Assembly (NCBI GenBank): GCA_947367375.1
Contig: CANBDZ010000009.1
Coordinates: 1 to 38,748 of the forward strand
From: an uncultured Bacteroidales bacterium
Lineage (GTDB): Bacteria > Bacteroidota > Bacteroidia > Bacteroidales > UBA932
Reading direction: 5' to 3'
Length of the DNA stretch: 38,748 nucleotides
The translations under genes were made by a program, and so were the position numbers. Positions within the stretch are counted from its first letter, which is position 1. The number at the start of each line of letters is the position of its first letter. Shown one piece after another: positions 7,028 to 15,363 of the stretch. A model generated the notes under the pieces. The model had not been told where the DNA came from. It made no database searches and saw only the letters and a program-made list of their open reading frames with translations.

Positions 7028-8479
7028 ATGGTAACTTTTACACTCGCTCTGGTGCTGCTGATAGGCGGATATTTCATCTATGGTGCATATGTCAACAAAG
7101 TCTTCGGTCCGGATGACCGCAAGACACCTGCCGTAACTATGGAAGACGGCGTTGATTACATTCCTATGCCGACTTGGAAGATATTCATGATCCAATTCCT
7201 GAACATTGCAGGTCTGGGACCTATCTTCGGAGCCATTATGGGTGCGCAGTTCGGTACCGCCTCTTACCTCTGGATTGTGTTGGGAACCATTTTCGCCGGT
7301 GCAGTGCACGATTTCTTCTCAGGCACCCTTTCCATCCGAAACGGAGGCGAAAGCCTTCCGGAAATTGTGGGACGCTATCTTGGAGAGGGAACCCGAAAGG
7401 TGACTGGCGTATTCACCCTTATCCTCATGATTCTGGTAGGAGCTGTCTTTGTGAGTGGTCCGGCTGAACTCATCGCCGGTATGACTCCGGACTGGATGAA
7501 TTCATATTTCTGGATTATCGTCATATTCCTTTATTATATCCTCGCGACCTTGCTGCCCGTCGATAAGATCATCGGCAAGGTGTATCCCCTCTTCGCTGGA
7601 GCACTGCTGTTTATGGCGGCTGGTATCCTTGTGATGTTATATGTGAAGAACCCTGATCTTCCTGAGATGTGGAACGGCTTCGGCACAAAGTACGAGTCGA
7701 ACCCTATATTCCCTATGATGTTCATATCCATCGCCTGCGGTGCCATCAGCGGTTTCCACGCTACGCAGTCCCCTCTCATGGCCCGTTGCATCACAAAGGA
7801 AAAGCACTGCCGTCCGATCTTTTACGGTGCTATGGTTGCTGAGGGAATAGTTGCACTTATCTGGGCTGCTGCGGCAACAGCCTTCTTTCAGGAAAACGGA
7901 ATCATAGATCAGGTTACAGGCAAGGCATTTTCGGGTGCTGCTGTGGCTACAAGCATCTCGAAGGAGTGGCTCGGAGCGTTCGGAGGCGTGTTGGCTATTC
8001 TCGGTATCGTTGCGGCTCCTATCACCAGCGGAGACACCGCACTGCGTTCTGCCCGCCTGATAGCCGCTGACTTCCTGAAGGTTGACCAGCGTCCGGTAGG
8101 CAAGCGACTGCTCATCTGTATTCCAATCTTCCTGCTGACTATTGGCGTGCTGGTGTACAGCCTCAGGGACGCAGAGGGTTTCAAGATCATCTGGCGCTAC
8201 TTCGCATGGTGCAACCAGACCCTGTCGGTATTCACACTTTGGGCAATCACAGTTTATCTTGTACGTGAAAAGAAGAATTTCTACATCTCCCTGCTGCCGG
8301 CCCTGATGATGACACTGGTCTGCTCAACCTACATCTGCATCGCTCCGGAGGGATTGAGGCTTCCTCACACCCTGTCCTACATCATCGGAGGTGTGTGCAC
8401 AATGACCGCACTGATCTGGTTCATTACCTGGTACAGAAAGAGCTATCTATCTGACAATCAACTTATCACAAAACGTTAA
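7028..8479 (+). CDS. CstA-family carbon starvation / peptide or pyruvate transporter
   Basis: This 483-residue polytopic membrane protein has the conserved CstA core: a first helix with GGYFIYGAYVNKVFGPDD, the block FLNIAGLGPIFGAIMGAQFG (about residues 58-77), then GAVHDFFSG and SGFHATQSPLMARC. About a dozen hydrophobic helices are seen. CstA proteins take up peptides or pyruvate when better carbon is gone. E. coli CstA is about 700 residues, and this is the shorter form of roughly 480 residues common in Bacteroidota. It stands alone between a terminator upstream and the ORF6N gene downstream. The substrate cannot be told from the sequence. Confidence 0.88.
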   Translation: MVTFTLALVLLIGGYFIYGAYVNKVFGPDDRKTPAVTMEDGVDYIPMPTWKIFMIQFLNIAGLGPIFGAIMGAQFGTASYLWIVLGTIFAGAVHDFFSGTLSIRNGGESLPEIVGRYLGEGTRKVTGVFTLILMILVGAVFVSGPAELIAGMTPDWMNSYFWIIVIFLYYILATLLPVDKIIGKVYPLFAGALLFMAAGILVMLYVKNPDLPEMWNGFGTKYESNPIFPMMFISIACGAISGFHATQSPLMARCITKEKHCRPIFYGAMVAEGIVALIWAAAATAFFQENGIIDQVTGKAFSGAAVATSISKEWLGAFGGVLAILGIVAAPITSGDTALRSARLIAADFLKVDQRPVGKRLLICIPIFLLTIGVLVYSLRDAEGFKIIWRYFAWCNQTLSVFTLWAITVYLVREKKNFYISLLPALMMTLVCSTYICIAPEGLRLPHTLSYIIGGVCTMTALIWFITWYRKSYLSDNQLITKR

Positions 8480-8494
8480 AAATTAATTTTTAAC
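8475..8494. repeat. 20-bp AT-rich perfect palindrome at end of cstA
   Basis: gttaaaaatt (8475-8484) is followed directly by its reverse complement aatttttaac (8485-8494). The cstA stop codon TAA (8477-8479) is inside it. It could be a weak terminator with the T-rich sequence that follows, or a protein-binding site. Confidence 0.5.
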
Positions 8495-8502
8495 AAACTT
8501 TT

Positions 8503-8526
8503 CGTCACAATTTTCTTTTTCTTTAA
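8503..8526. repeat. 24-nt intergenic repeat, copy 1
   Basis: This begins cgtcacaa and ends ctttttctttaa. It differs by one base from 16651-16674, another non-coding spacer. Both are on the plus strand. Function unknown; the inner part is low-complexity pyrimidine sequence, so chance similarity is possible for that half. Confidence 0.55.
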
Positions 8527-8577
8527 CAAATTGTCGAATTTGCTGCAGACATTTGACGGAAAAAGAAAAGTCTGTGT

Positions 8578-9174
8578 ATGGAAAAGGGAAAAAAGGAATT
8601 AACTGATATATCAATCGAAACATTGATATATGAGATCAGAGGACAGAAAGTAATGCTGGACAAGGATCTGGCAAAACTCTATGGAGTCGAGACAAAGGTC
8701 TTGAATCAGGCAGTCAAAAGAAACATAAACAGGTTCCCTGAAGATTTTATGTTTCAACTTACGCACGAAGAGTGTTTAAGGTCACAAATTGTGACCTTAA
8801 ACACAAGACAAGGGCATCATCTTAAATATATGCCCTATGCATTTACGGAACAAGGTGTTGCAATGTTGAGCAGTGTATTGAAATCAGACTCTGCTATTGA
8901 AATCAACATCAGAATAATCCGAACCTTTGTATTTATCAGAAAAAGTATTTATACGTCTCAAATTCTAAATGCCGAACTAGAAGTAATCAAATCCAAATTG
9001 GAACTCCTTGAGCGTAACGACGAAGAAAACCTGGCTGCTATTAACGATGTGTCAGAAGATGTTCGTAAAGAGATTGATACAATCTATCAAGCTATCGCTG
9101 CACTTGCAGTAAATACATCCTCAGACAGCACCCCAAGAAAGAAAATAGGATTCAAGAGTCAGAACAGTAAATAG
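8578..9174 (+). CDS. ORF6N-domain DNA-binding protein
   Basis: This 198-residue protein has the ORF6N domain at about residues 10-95 (LIYEIRGQKVMLDKDLAKLYGVETKVLNQAVKRN, then FPEDFMFQLT and LPYAFTEQGV-like YMPYAFTEQGVAMLSSVL). The domain was first described in phage proteins together with KilA-N and is thought to bind DNA. A predicted coiled coil (about 130-185) follows. The gene is visibly richer in A and T than its neighbours, which fits acquisition from a phage or other mobile source. Its coding sequence contains a perfect 33-bp palindrome (8772-8804). It lies between cstA and comM, and its stop is 12 nt before the comM start. The biological role of chromosomal ORF6N proteins is poorly known; an autoregulated repressor is one possibility. 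Confidence 0.82.
   Translation: MEKGKKELTDISIETLIYEIRGQKVMLDKDLAKLYGVETKVLNQAVKRNINRFPEDFMFQLTHEECLRSQIVTLNTRQGHHLKYMPYAFTEQGVAMLSSVLKSDSAIEINIRIIRTFVFIRKSIYTSQILNAELEVIKSKLELLERNDEENLAAINDVSEDVRKEIDTIYQAIAALAVNTSSDSTPRKKIGFKSQNSK
8772..8804. repeat. 33-bp perfect palindrome inside the ORF6N gene
   Basis: The arm gtgtttaaggtcacaa (8772-8787), a single central a (8788), and the exact reverse complement ttgtgaccttaaacac (8789-8804) encode part of the conserved LRSQIVTLNT segment. Sixteen matching pairs in coding sequence are not expected by chance. It could be an operator, or a hairpin in the mRNA. Confidence 0.9.
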
Positions 9175-9186
9175 GAGAGAAAGGAT

Positions 9187-10746
9187 ATGCTTATAAACAT
9201 TCATTCTGCGAAGTGCATCGGGATCGATGCTGTGGAGGTTATTGTTGAGGTAGATGTCGCTCAGGGAATCGGAATTCATCTGGTGGGACTGGCTGATGCT
9301 GCCGTGAAGGAGAGTCTGTTGCGTACAATCACTTCGCTGCAGTCGCTCGGGTTCAAGATTCCGGGAAGAAAGATAGTCATAAACCTTGCTCCTGCCGACA
9401 TGCACAAGAAGGGCAGCGGATACGATGTGCCCATAGCCCTCGGAATCATTGCGGCTTCCGGACAGAGGGAGCTGCCGCTGCTGGACAAATATATAATAAT
9501 GGGAGAGTTGGGTCTGGACGGGACCATAAGGGAGGTGCCGGGGGCGCTGCCGACCGTCGAGCTTGCCGAGCGGTCGGGCCTGCGCGGCTGCATCCTCCCG
9601 CAGGCATCCGCCCTGGAGGCAGTCGAGTACAGCAGTTCTGAAGTCTATGGAGTGGAAAATCTCGAAGATGTGCTTAGAATCCTATCCGGAGAGGAAGAAT
9701 GCAAAGACCTTCTGGCCGAAAACATCATAGAAAGAAAAGGACTGAAGCCACAAGATGAGGACAGCACTGACTCTCCGGGCAGAGTGATGGACTTCTCCGA
9801 AATCATGGGACAGGAAGGAGCAAAACGAGGTGTGGAGATAGCAGCCGCAGGCGGCCACAACGTCATAATGATCGGCCCTCCAGGCTCCGGAAAGAGCTCC
9901 CTGGCCAAAGCGATGGCTTCCATCCTCCCAAAAATGAGTCTCAGGGAGTCTGTCCAGACAAGTAAGATTTATTCCGTAGCAGGAAAGGGCAATCCTCTCA
10001 GAGGTCTGATGAAGCAGCGCCCCTTCAGGGCCCCTCATTACAGTGCCTCTGTCGCAGCCCTCATAGGAGGAGGTTCGGACAACATCCTGCCCGGGGAAAT
10101 CTCGCTCGCCCACAATGGCATCCTTATGATAGACGAATTCTGCGAAGCACCCAAGAAGGTCCTGGAAGTACTCAGAGCCCCTATGGAAGACAGGAAAGTC
10201 ACAATCTCCCGTCTGAAGACAAAGGTCGAGTACCCCTCAGACTTCATGCTCGTAGCTGCCACAAACCCCTGCCCATGCGGCTTCTACGGCGAAGGCGACA
10301 AATGCACCTGCACCCCGTCAAGACGCATAGCCTACCTGTCCAAACTCTCAGGCCCGATAATGGACCGCATCGACATACAGCTCTGGATGAAGCCCATCGA
10401 CCCGAAGAAACTTGTAAACAGGGCCCCTGCAGAAGCCAGTGCCGTCGTCGCCGAGAGGGTGATGAAGGCCCGTGAAATACAGAAAGAAAGATTCCGCGAC
10501 GAAGGAATATTCTGCAACGCCGGTATGACAAACCGCATGATCGACAAGTACTGCCCGCTGAACAAAGAATGCCAGCAACTTCTGGAAAGAATCATCGAAC
10601 ATATGGGCCTGTCGGCCAGAGCGTGCTCGCGTATCCTGAAGTTGGCACGAACAATCGCTGACCTGGAAGGTGCTGAGAATATAACTGCAGCCCATCTTAC
10701 AGAAGCGGCCTCATACCGCTTCCTGGATAAACAGCAGTTATTGTGA
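9187..10746 (+). CDS. comM: YifB/ComM-family Mg-chelatase-like AAA+ ATPase
   Basis: This 519-residue protein has the three expected parts: an N-terminal ChlI-like/Lon-protease-fold domain (1-170), an AAA+ Mg-chelatase core with Walker A GPPGSGKS (230-237) and the LMIDEFCEA Walker B region, then NPCPCGFYG, and a C-terminal helical domain. ComM is a hexameric helicase that moves branch points of integrating DNA during natural transformation. In species not known to be competent it is kept as a housekeeping gene of unclear use. The ATG at 9187 is preceded by a purine-rich stretch (aggagagaaagga), a rather good ribosome site for this phylum. The length is normal. The function in this organism is inferred from the family. 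Confidence 0.92.
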   Translation: MLINIHSAKCIGIDAVEVIVEVDVAQGIGIHLVGLADAAVKESLLRTITSLQSLGFKIPGRKIVINLAPADMHKKGSGYDVPIALGIIAASGQRELPLLDKYIIMGELGLDGTIREVPGALPTVELAERSGLRGCILPQASALEAVEYSSSEVYGVENLEDVLRILSGEEECKDLLAENIIERKGLKPQDEDSTDSPGRVMDFSEIMGQEGAKRGVEIAAAGGHNVIMIGPPGSGKSSLAKAMASILPKMSLRESVQTSKIYSVAGKGNPLRGLMKQRPFRAPHYSASVAALIGGGSDNILPGEISLAHNGILMIDEFCEAPKKVLEVLRAPMEDRKVTISRLKTKVEYPSDFMLVAATNPCPCGFYGEGDKCTCTPSRRIAYLSKLSGPIMDRIDIQLWMKPIDPKKLVNRAPAEASAVVAERVMKAREIQKERFRDEGIFCNAGMTNRMIDKYCPLNKECQQLLERIIEHMGLSARACSRILKLARTIADLEGAENITAAHLTEAASYRFLDKQQLL

Positions 10747-10753
10747 TTTTTGC

Positions 10754-10761
10754 TATCTTTG
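10754..10761 (+). promoter_or_regulatory. -7 promoter box directly before tsaE
   Basis: TATCTTTG fits TAnnTTTG. It ends only 4 nt before the tsaE ATG, so transcription starting here would give a nearly leaderless mRNA. No -33 element at the usual spacing was seen. Confidence 0.5.
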
Positions 10762-10765
10762 CAGC

Positions 10766-11200
10766 ATGAAACATGAAGTTACAATCAGAGGCATAGAAGA
10801 CCTCGACAGAGCAGCGAAGGAATTCCTCGAGAAGATCGGGGACAACACTCTTGTGGCGTTCTTCGCTCCAATGGGTTCAGGCAAGACTACATTTACAACA
10901 GCCATATGCAAGGTGCTCGGCGTGACCGATCCTGTCGGCTCACCGACTTTCGCCATCGTCAACGAATATATGAGAGCCGACGGCGATCCGATGTACCATT
11001 TCGACTTCTACAGGATCAACAAGCTGCAGGAAGCCATCGAGATCGGTCTCTACGACTACCTTGACAGCGGCTGCCTCTGCATAATGGAGTGGCCGGAGAA
11101 CATCGAAGACCTCCTTCCGGAAGAGACTCTGAAGGTGAGCATAAAAGTGAACCCTGATCAGTCCAGGACACTGACTTGGGAAGATCCTCAGTTATCGTGA
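10766..11200 (+). CDS. tsaE: tRNA threonylcarbamoyladenosine biosynthesis ATPase TsaE
   Basis: This 144-residue protein has Walker A GSGKTT (37-42), the family block SPTFAIVNEY, the YHFDFYRI segment and the late MEWPENIEDLLPEE motif, all in the usual order. TsaE is the small ATPase that, with TsaB and TsaD, installs t6A at position 37 of tRNAs that read ANN codons. tsaB and tsaD are not in the window. The ATG at 10766 is the only good start, 19 nt after comM. Its end overlaps the convergent response-regulator gene by 9 nt. Confidence 0.93.
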   Translation: MKHEVTIRGIEDLDRAAKEFLEKIGDNTLVAFFAPMGSGKTTFTTAICKVLGVTDPVGSPTFAIVNEYMRADGDPMYHFDFYRINKLQEAIEIGLYDYLDSGCLCIMEWPENIEDLLPEETLKVSIKVNPDQSRTLTWEDPQLS

Positions 11201-11938
11201 TGTGTAGAGATGCTCTGACAGAAAGGCATCCACATTCTTGCGATAGGATTCAGAAACAGGGATGAGTTCATCTCCTATCATTATCCCCTCATTCCCGTCA
11301 ATGGATGAAATCTTGTCCAACGCCACTATATAGGAACGGTGGACCCTCATAAAACGCGTCGAAGGAAGCATTTCTTCGACGTTTTTCATTGTCATATGTA
11401 CGACGATCGGATTCGGGACACTCTGAAGCTTGAATATCACATAATCTTTCATCGCCGAGACATATAATATATCAGAGAAATCGACGTTGCGGAACTGTCC
11501 CTCAACTTTCAGGAAGGCCGAACTGCGCTCTTCAGAAACATTCTGCTGCACAGCTGAAGCGTCACGCATCTGCACCCACCTCTCTGCCTTGAGCACGGCT
11601 TCAAGAAACTTCTGGTAGCGTACAGGCTTGAGAAGATAATCTATCGCCTCCACCTCATAGCTTTCATAAGCATACTGACGGAAGGCTGTCGTAAAGATGA
11701 CACGTGTCTCCTTAGGCAGCATACGCGAGAGCTCCAGACCGTTGATATCCGGCATCTGAATGTCCAGGAAGACTATATCCGGTTTCACTATGCTCACCTG
11801 TGACAGTGCCAGCACCGAGTCGGTGTAGCATCCGCAAAGTTCAAGAGAGGGGGTGCGCCTGACATAGCCGGCCATCATCTCCACGGCCAACGGTTCGTCA
11901 TCTACCACTATGCATCTTATCTTATTGTTTTCCATCAT
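11192..11938 (-). CDS. LytTR-family response regulator
   Basis: This 248-residue protein has a receiver domain (1-120) with the acidic pair Asp13/Asp14, the phospho-acceptor Asp59 in VFLDIQMPD and Lys104 in LLKPV. A C-terminal LytTR DNA-binding domain follows (about 140-245), with RFMRVHRSYIVALDKI typical of the fold. The first residues overlap the end of the histidine kinase gene by 17 nt, so the pair is translationally coupled. Such regulators often control the genes beside them; here the likely targets are the beta-barrel receptor and lipoprotein genes upstream, but no LytTR sites were identified. Confidence 0.92.
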   Translation of the reverse strand: MMENNKIRCIVVDDEPLAVEMMAGYVRRTPSLELCGCYTDSVLALSQVSIVKPDIVFLDIQMPDINGLELSRMLPKETRVIFTTAFRQYAYESYEVEAIDYLLKPVRYQKFLEAVLKAERWVQMRDASAVQQNVSEERSSAFLKVEGQFRNVDFSDILYVSAMKDYVIFKLQSVPNPIVVHMTMKNVEEMLPSTRFMRVHRSYIVALDKISSIDGNEGIMIGDELIPVSESYRKNVDAFLSEHLYTSR

Positions 11939-13007
11939 TGGAATCTGTGATCTGCAGGTTTATTCTTACTATGGCGACATAGGTGTCTCCTTCCGTAAAG
12001 CACTGATAGGAGTGCCGGTCGGGATAGAGAAGTTCCAGTCTTCTTCTCATATTCTCAAGCCCCACACCGGAACCGCTGTAATCTGCAGTAGTTCTGGATA
12101 TTATGGAATTCTCGGAGGAGAACACGACATAAGACCCGTCCATTCCCATATCGACGTTGACAAAAGAGTCCGTATGGGTGGAGGTGCCGTGCTTGAATGC
12201 ATTCTCCACCAATGATATGAACAGTAACGGAGAAATCTGTATCGATTCGTCAAACTGATCAAATCTGACGTTCACCTTGGTCTTGTCACTGCATCTGAGA
12301 GACATCAGACTGATATAATTCCTCATAAATTCCACCTCGTCGACCACCTTCACCTTTGCGACATTGCTTTCATAAAGGGCATATCGGAGCAGTTCGCTCA
12401 GTTGGGCGATGCTTTCCTGTGCCTTATCGGCGTCTATCCGGACCAATGAGGATATGTTGTTCAGGGTGTTGAAAAGAAAATGAGGATTGAGCTGATTCTT
12501 CAACCAGTGAAGTTCCGCCTCGACGTTGCGCCTTCTGTCTTCCTCTATCTTTTTCTTCTCCTCATACCATCTTCGCATATATTTCATTCCTATGGCCAGA
12601 GCGATCACACATACATACAGCAGTATCCTTATGACAACCGCACCTATCAGGAACCTCGTGATGGAAAAACCATTGACAAGACCTTCTATACCGGTTTTTT
12701 CAAAGGACTTTATGTCCGATGAGAACAGCACCGGAACAAACAATATCATCAATATGATGACAATATTGACAAGATAGAACCTTCTTTTCCTGCCGGCAAA
12801 GAAATGATTCGGGATGAGGTAATAATAGTTGACCACATATATGGCACAGGGGTAGAAGAGGCTCTGGACACCGGCCTTCAGGGCAGTCCATATCGACAGG
12901 GTGCCGCCGCTCATAAAGAAGAATCCTACCGAGAGAGCCGCAAGAACACAGATCCATACAGGAATCTGTATCAGGTCAGTATATAATCTTGTCTTCTTGT
13001 CTGTCAT
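11922..13007 (-). CDS. LytS/YehU-type sensor histidine kinase
   Basis: This 361-residue protein has four hydrophobic helices (about 14-32, 40-62, 78-95, 115-140), a short coiled linker and the His_kinase domain with LKNQLNPHFLFNTLNNIS, the phospho-accepting histidine being residue 176. The ATPase part has the N box LVENAFKHG and the G box GSGVGLENMRRRLELLY, so it looks catalytically complete. There is no large periplasmic sensor domain. It lies 12 nt after the outer-membrane beta-barrel gene and overlaps the regulator gene, forming a receptor-kinase-regulator operon. Confidence 0.92.
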   Translation of the reverse strand: MTDKKTRLYTDLIQIPVWICVLAALSVGFFFMSGGTLSIWTALKAGVQSLFYPCAIYVVNYYYLIPNHFFAGRKRRFYLVNIVIILMILFVPVLFSSDIKSFEKTGIEGLVNGFSITRFLIGAVVIRILLYVCVIALAIGMKYMRRWYEEKKKIEEDRRRNVEAELHWLKNQLNPHFLFNTLNNISSLVRIDADKAQESIAQLSELLRYALYESNVAKVKVVDEVEFMRNYISLMSLRCSDKTKVNVRFDQFDESIQISPLLFISLVENAFKHGTSTHTDSFVNVDMGMDGSYVVFSSENSIISRTTADYSGSGVGLENMRRRLELLYPDRHSYQCFTEGDTYVAIVRINLQITDSNDGKQ

Positions 13008-13019
13008 ATTGCAAATGTA

Positions 13020-15266
13020 TTACATCTGTCCAAGACTTCCTATACTCTCGGACACTGATTTCGAATTAAGCTGGGTATCCTGTTCTATGGTCTTTCTGGA
13101 TTTCTTTACATTTACATTGTCCTGCTTTCCAAAAGAGAAGCTCAAGTTAAGGGAGAGCAGCCTCAACGGAATACCCGTGGTCGTACGGCTGACGAAATCC
13201 TTTCCTTCCGAAACACTCACTATCTTCACTCCCATCTCCTTTGTAAGTCCGGAGAGTCCTGTCAGACTCAGACTGAGCCTGTCTTCAAGAAAGCTCTTCG
13301 TAATACCTAACGTACCTATCATCATTCCGGAAGTCCATCCTTGAAGTGAAACTGTACGTCCAGAAGCAATCAGGTTGGTACTGAAGCGCAGGTCAAGGGG
13401 AAGAGTCTGCTGGAAGCCCAGGAGGGCATTATAGGTCCATCCCGAATTGCGTTGATCCAGAGATCTGCTCCAGATGTCAGTGTGGCTTCCTCCACCGTTG
13501 AAGATGACCCTGGTCTTCTGTCCCGGGATCCAGGTCACAAAACCGTTGAGACCCGTTGTGGAAGTGGAGACTATATTGCCATATGTCGTATTCAGGATGT
13601 GTTCCCCGTCATAGAAGCTGTATTGGGAAATGCCGTTCCCCTTGAATTCGTGACGCAGGGTCATACTAACTATCCACTTGGGACTGAAGTAGTTATATAT
13701 CGCATTCATCGTGTGACCGGTCTCTGCCTCAAGGTCCGGATTTCCATAAGTCTTTGTGGTAGGATCGGAAATGTTGTCCACATAAGGATTGAGATAGGTG
13801 ATGCCCGGACGGCTTATATTCATATTATAGGAAAGACCGACATTCTGCATAGGACTGATGTTGTACTGGACGCTTGCAACCGGCACAAGGTTGCCATAAT
13901 CCAGACGGAATTCTTTTCCCTGTCCTTCAGAATAGGTGACATTCTGCCAGGTGTGCTCATATCTGGCTCCCGCCTTCAAGCCGAAAGCACCGATATTTCC
14001 TGCATATTCGGCATAGACGGCGCCTATATCATTGTAGAAATCATACTCAAGACTTCCGTCCGAGGAGTGCACAAAGTCTTTTCCGTCAAAGACAAAATTG
14101 CTCTGATCCGAAAGATTGTGACGGGCAGTAAGCTTTGCCCCCACATTCAATGTGTGTGAAGCATCTGTGTCCAACGGGGTCGAGAAGTCGGCCTGGACTA
14201 TATGAGTGACCGAATTCGTGTATCCGTCCGACCTGCTGCTGACGAATCCGAAAGCCTCGGATGAAGGATTGTCGAAGTAATTTGTATTGATATTGTCATA
14301 TGGTGTACCGGAAAGCTGGTAGGACAATACCAGCGACCTCATAGGGTTGTCTGCCCAGGAATGCTGATAGTCCACATTTGCGGTCATATCTCTTGTCAGT
14401 ATCTCGGAAAGGTTGTTTCCGTTGCTTGAGTACTCGAACCCGGGACTGCGGAAACTGGTATTGAAGATAGTGTTGGATACTATGTCGCTTTCCAGATATC
14501 CTGCACTGACTGAGATAAGGTTCAATGAATCAATCTCGTAACTCAGGTTCATATTTCCTATATATGCAGGTGTTCTCACATCAGCGTCCCCTGAGGCTGT
14601 CGTGATAAATTCTCCGGCATCCGTCTTCTGTATCCTTTCTATCAGCGATGTCGCACCTTTCGTTCTGGTACGGGTTGCATTTCCATTGACGCTGAAGGCC
14701 CATTTCCCTTTCTGCCTGCTATAAAACAGGCCTCCCGCATAGCCCCTTGTGGTCCCTTGAAGGGTCAGGCTGGCATATTGGCCATCCGCAAATGAAGATT
14801 TTCCTGCCGGCGAAGTCTTGGTGGTGATATTAAGTACTCCACCCACGCCTTCGGCATCATACTTCGCTCCCGGATTTGTCATAACCTCTATATTCTTTAC
14901 GGCACTTGCCGGCATCAGCTTCAGTACCTGCGACGGATTGTTAGAAATCATCGGATTCAGCTTGCCGTCAACATAGACCTGGAAGCTTGAACTTCCGTTC
15001 ACGGTTATATTGTCCTGACCGTCCACTGACACCATCGGCACCTTCCTGAGCATATCCAGGATAGTGCTTGTCTTGGAATCCACATCATCCTCCACCTTAT
15101 AGGTGATCTTGTCAATGTCCATAACCACAAGGGTCTTCTGGGCTGTCACAGCACTTGCCTCCAGAATCTCCACTTCTTCCGCCTCTATATCCGTCTCCAC
15201 ATCTGTCTGTGCGTAAACAACTGAAGCAGCAAACATAGCCGCAATTATACATAGGATACGTTTCAT
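13020..15266 (-). CDS. TonB-dependent-receptor-like outer-membrane beta-barrel protein
   Basis: Translated from 15266 this is a 748-residue protein. It has a signal peptide MKRILCIIAAMFAASVVYAQ, a plug domain (about 30-150, with VPMVSVDGQDNITVNG, VYVDGK and the late IEVMTNPGAKYDAEGVGGVLNI block), and a long beta-barrel of the OMP_b-brl_3 type. The N-terminal carboxypeptidase-like repeat domain common in this phylum is absent. Two upstream ATGs exist. The one at 15293 lies within a likely -7 box (15298-15291), so I reject it; 15275 remains an alternative. The gene is followed at 12 nt by the histidine kinase, and an unknown lipoprotein gene precedes it. The ligand is unknown. It may be a transducer for the kinase rather than an importer. 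Confidence 0.85.
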   Translation of the reverse strand: MKRILCIIAAMFAASVVYAQTDVETDIEAEEVEILEASAVTAQKTLVVMDIDKITYKVEDDVDSKTSTILDMLRKVPMVSVDGQDNITVNGSSSFQVYVDGKLNPMISNNPSQVLKLMPASAVKNIEVMTNPGAKYDAEGVGGVLNITTKTSPAGKSSFADGQYASLTLQGTTRGYAGGLFYSRQKGKWAFSVNGNATRTRTKGATSLIERIQKTDAGEFITTASGDADVRTPAYIGNMNLSYEIDSLNLISVSAGYLESDIVSNTIFNTSFRSPGFEYSSNGNNLSEILTRDMTANVDYQHSWADNPMRSLVLSYQLSGTPYDNINTNYFDNPSSEAFGFVSSRSDGYTNSVTHIVQADFSTPLDTDASHTLNVGAKLTARHNLSDQSNFVFDGKDFVHSSDGSLEYDFYNDIGAVYAEYAGNIGAFGLKAGARYEHTWQNVTYSEGQGKEFRLDYGNLVPVASVQYNISPMQNVGLSYNMNISRPGITYLNPYVDNISDPTTKTYGNPDLEAETGHTMNAIYNYFSPKWIVSMTLRHEFKGNGISQYSFYDGEHILNTTYGNIVSTSTTGLNGFVTWIPGQKTRVIFNGGGSHTDIWSRSLDQRNSGWTYNALLGFQQTLPLDLRFSTNLIASGRTVSLQGWTSGMMIGTLGITKSFLEDRLSLSLTGLSGLTKEMGVKIVSVSEGKDFVSRTTTGIPLRLLSLNLSFSFGKQDNVNVKKSRKTIEQDTQLNSKSVSESIGSLGQM

Positions 15267-15290
15267 ACCTGTCATATCTTTAAAGCTTTT

Positions 15291-15298
15291 CAAAAATA
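15291..15298 (-). promoter_or_regulatory. -7 promoter box for the receptor-kinase-regulator operon
   Basis: Reads TATTTTTG on the minus strand, fitting TAnnTTTG, and would start transcription about 10-20 nt before the ATG at 15266/15275. No clear -33 box was found. Confidence 0.4.
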
Positions 15299-15363
15299 AG
15301 ACAAGTACCCTTTCCAGGACATCCTCTTTCGACGGACACCCCGTTTTATTCGACCAACCGGGA

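Noticed and set aside
13452..14159. 235-residue open frame on the plus strand
   Set aside because: Antisense of the beta-barrel receptor, without any family motif.
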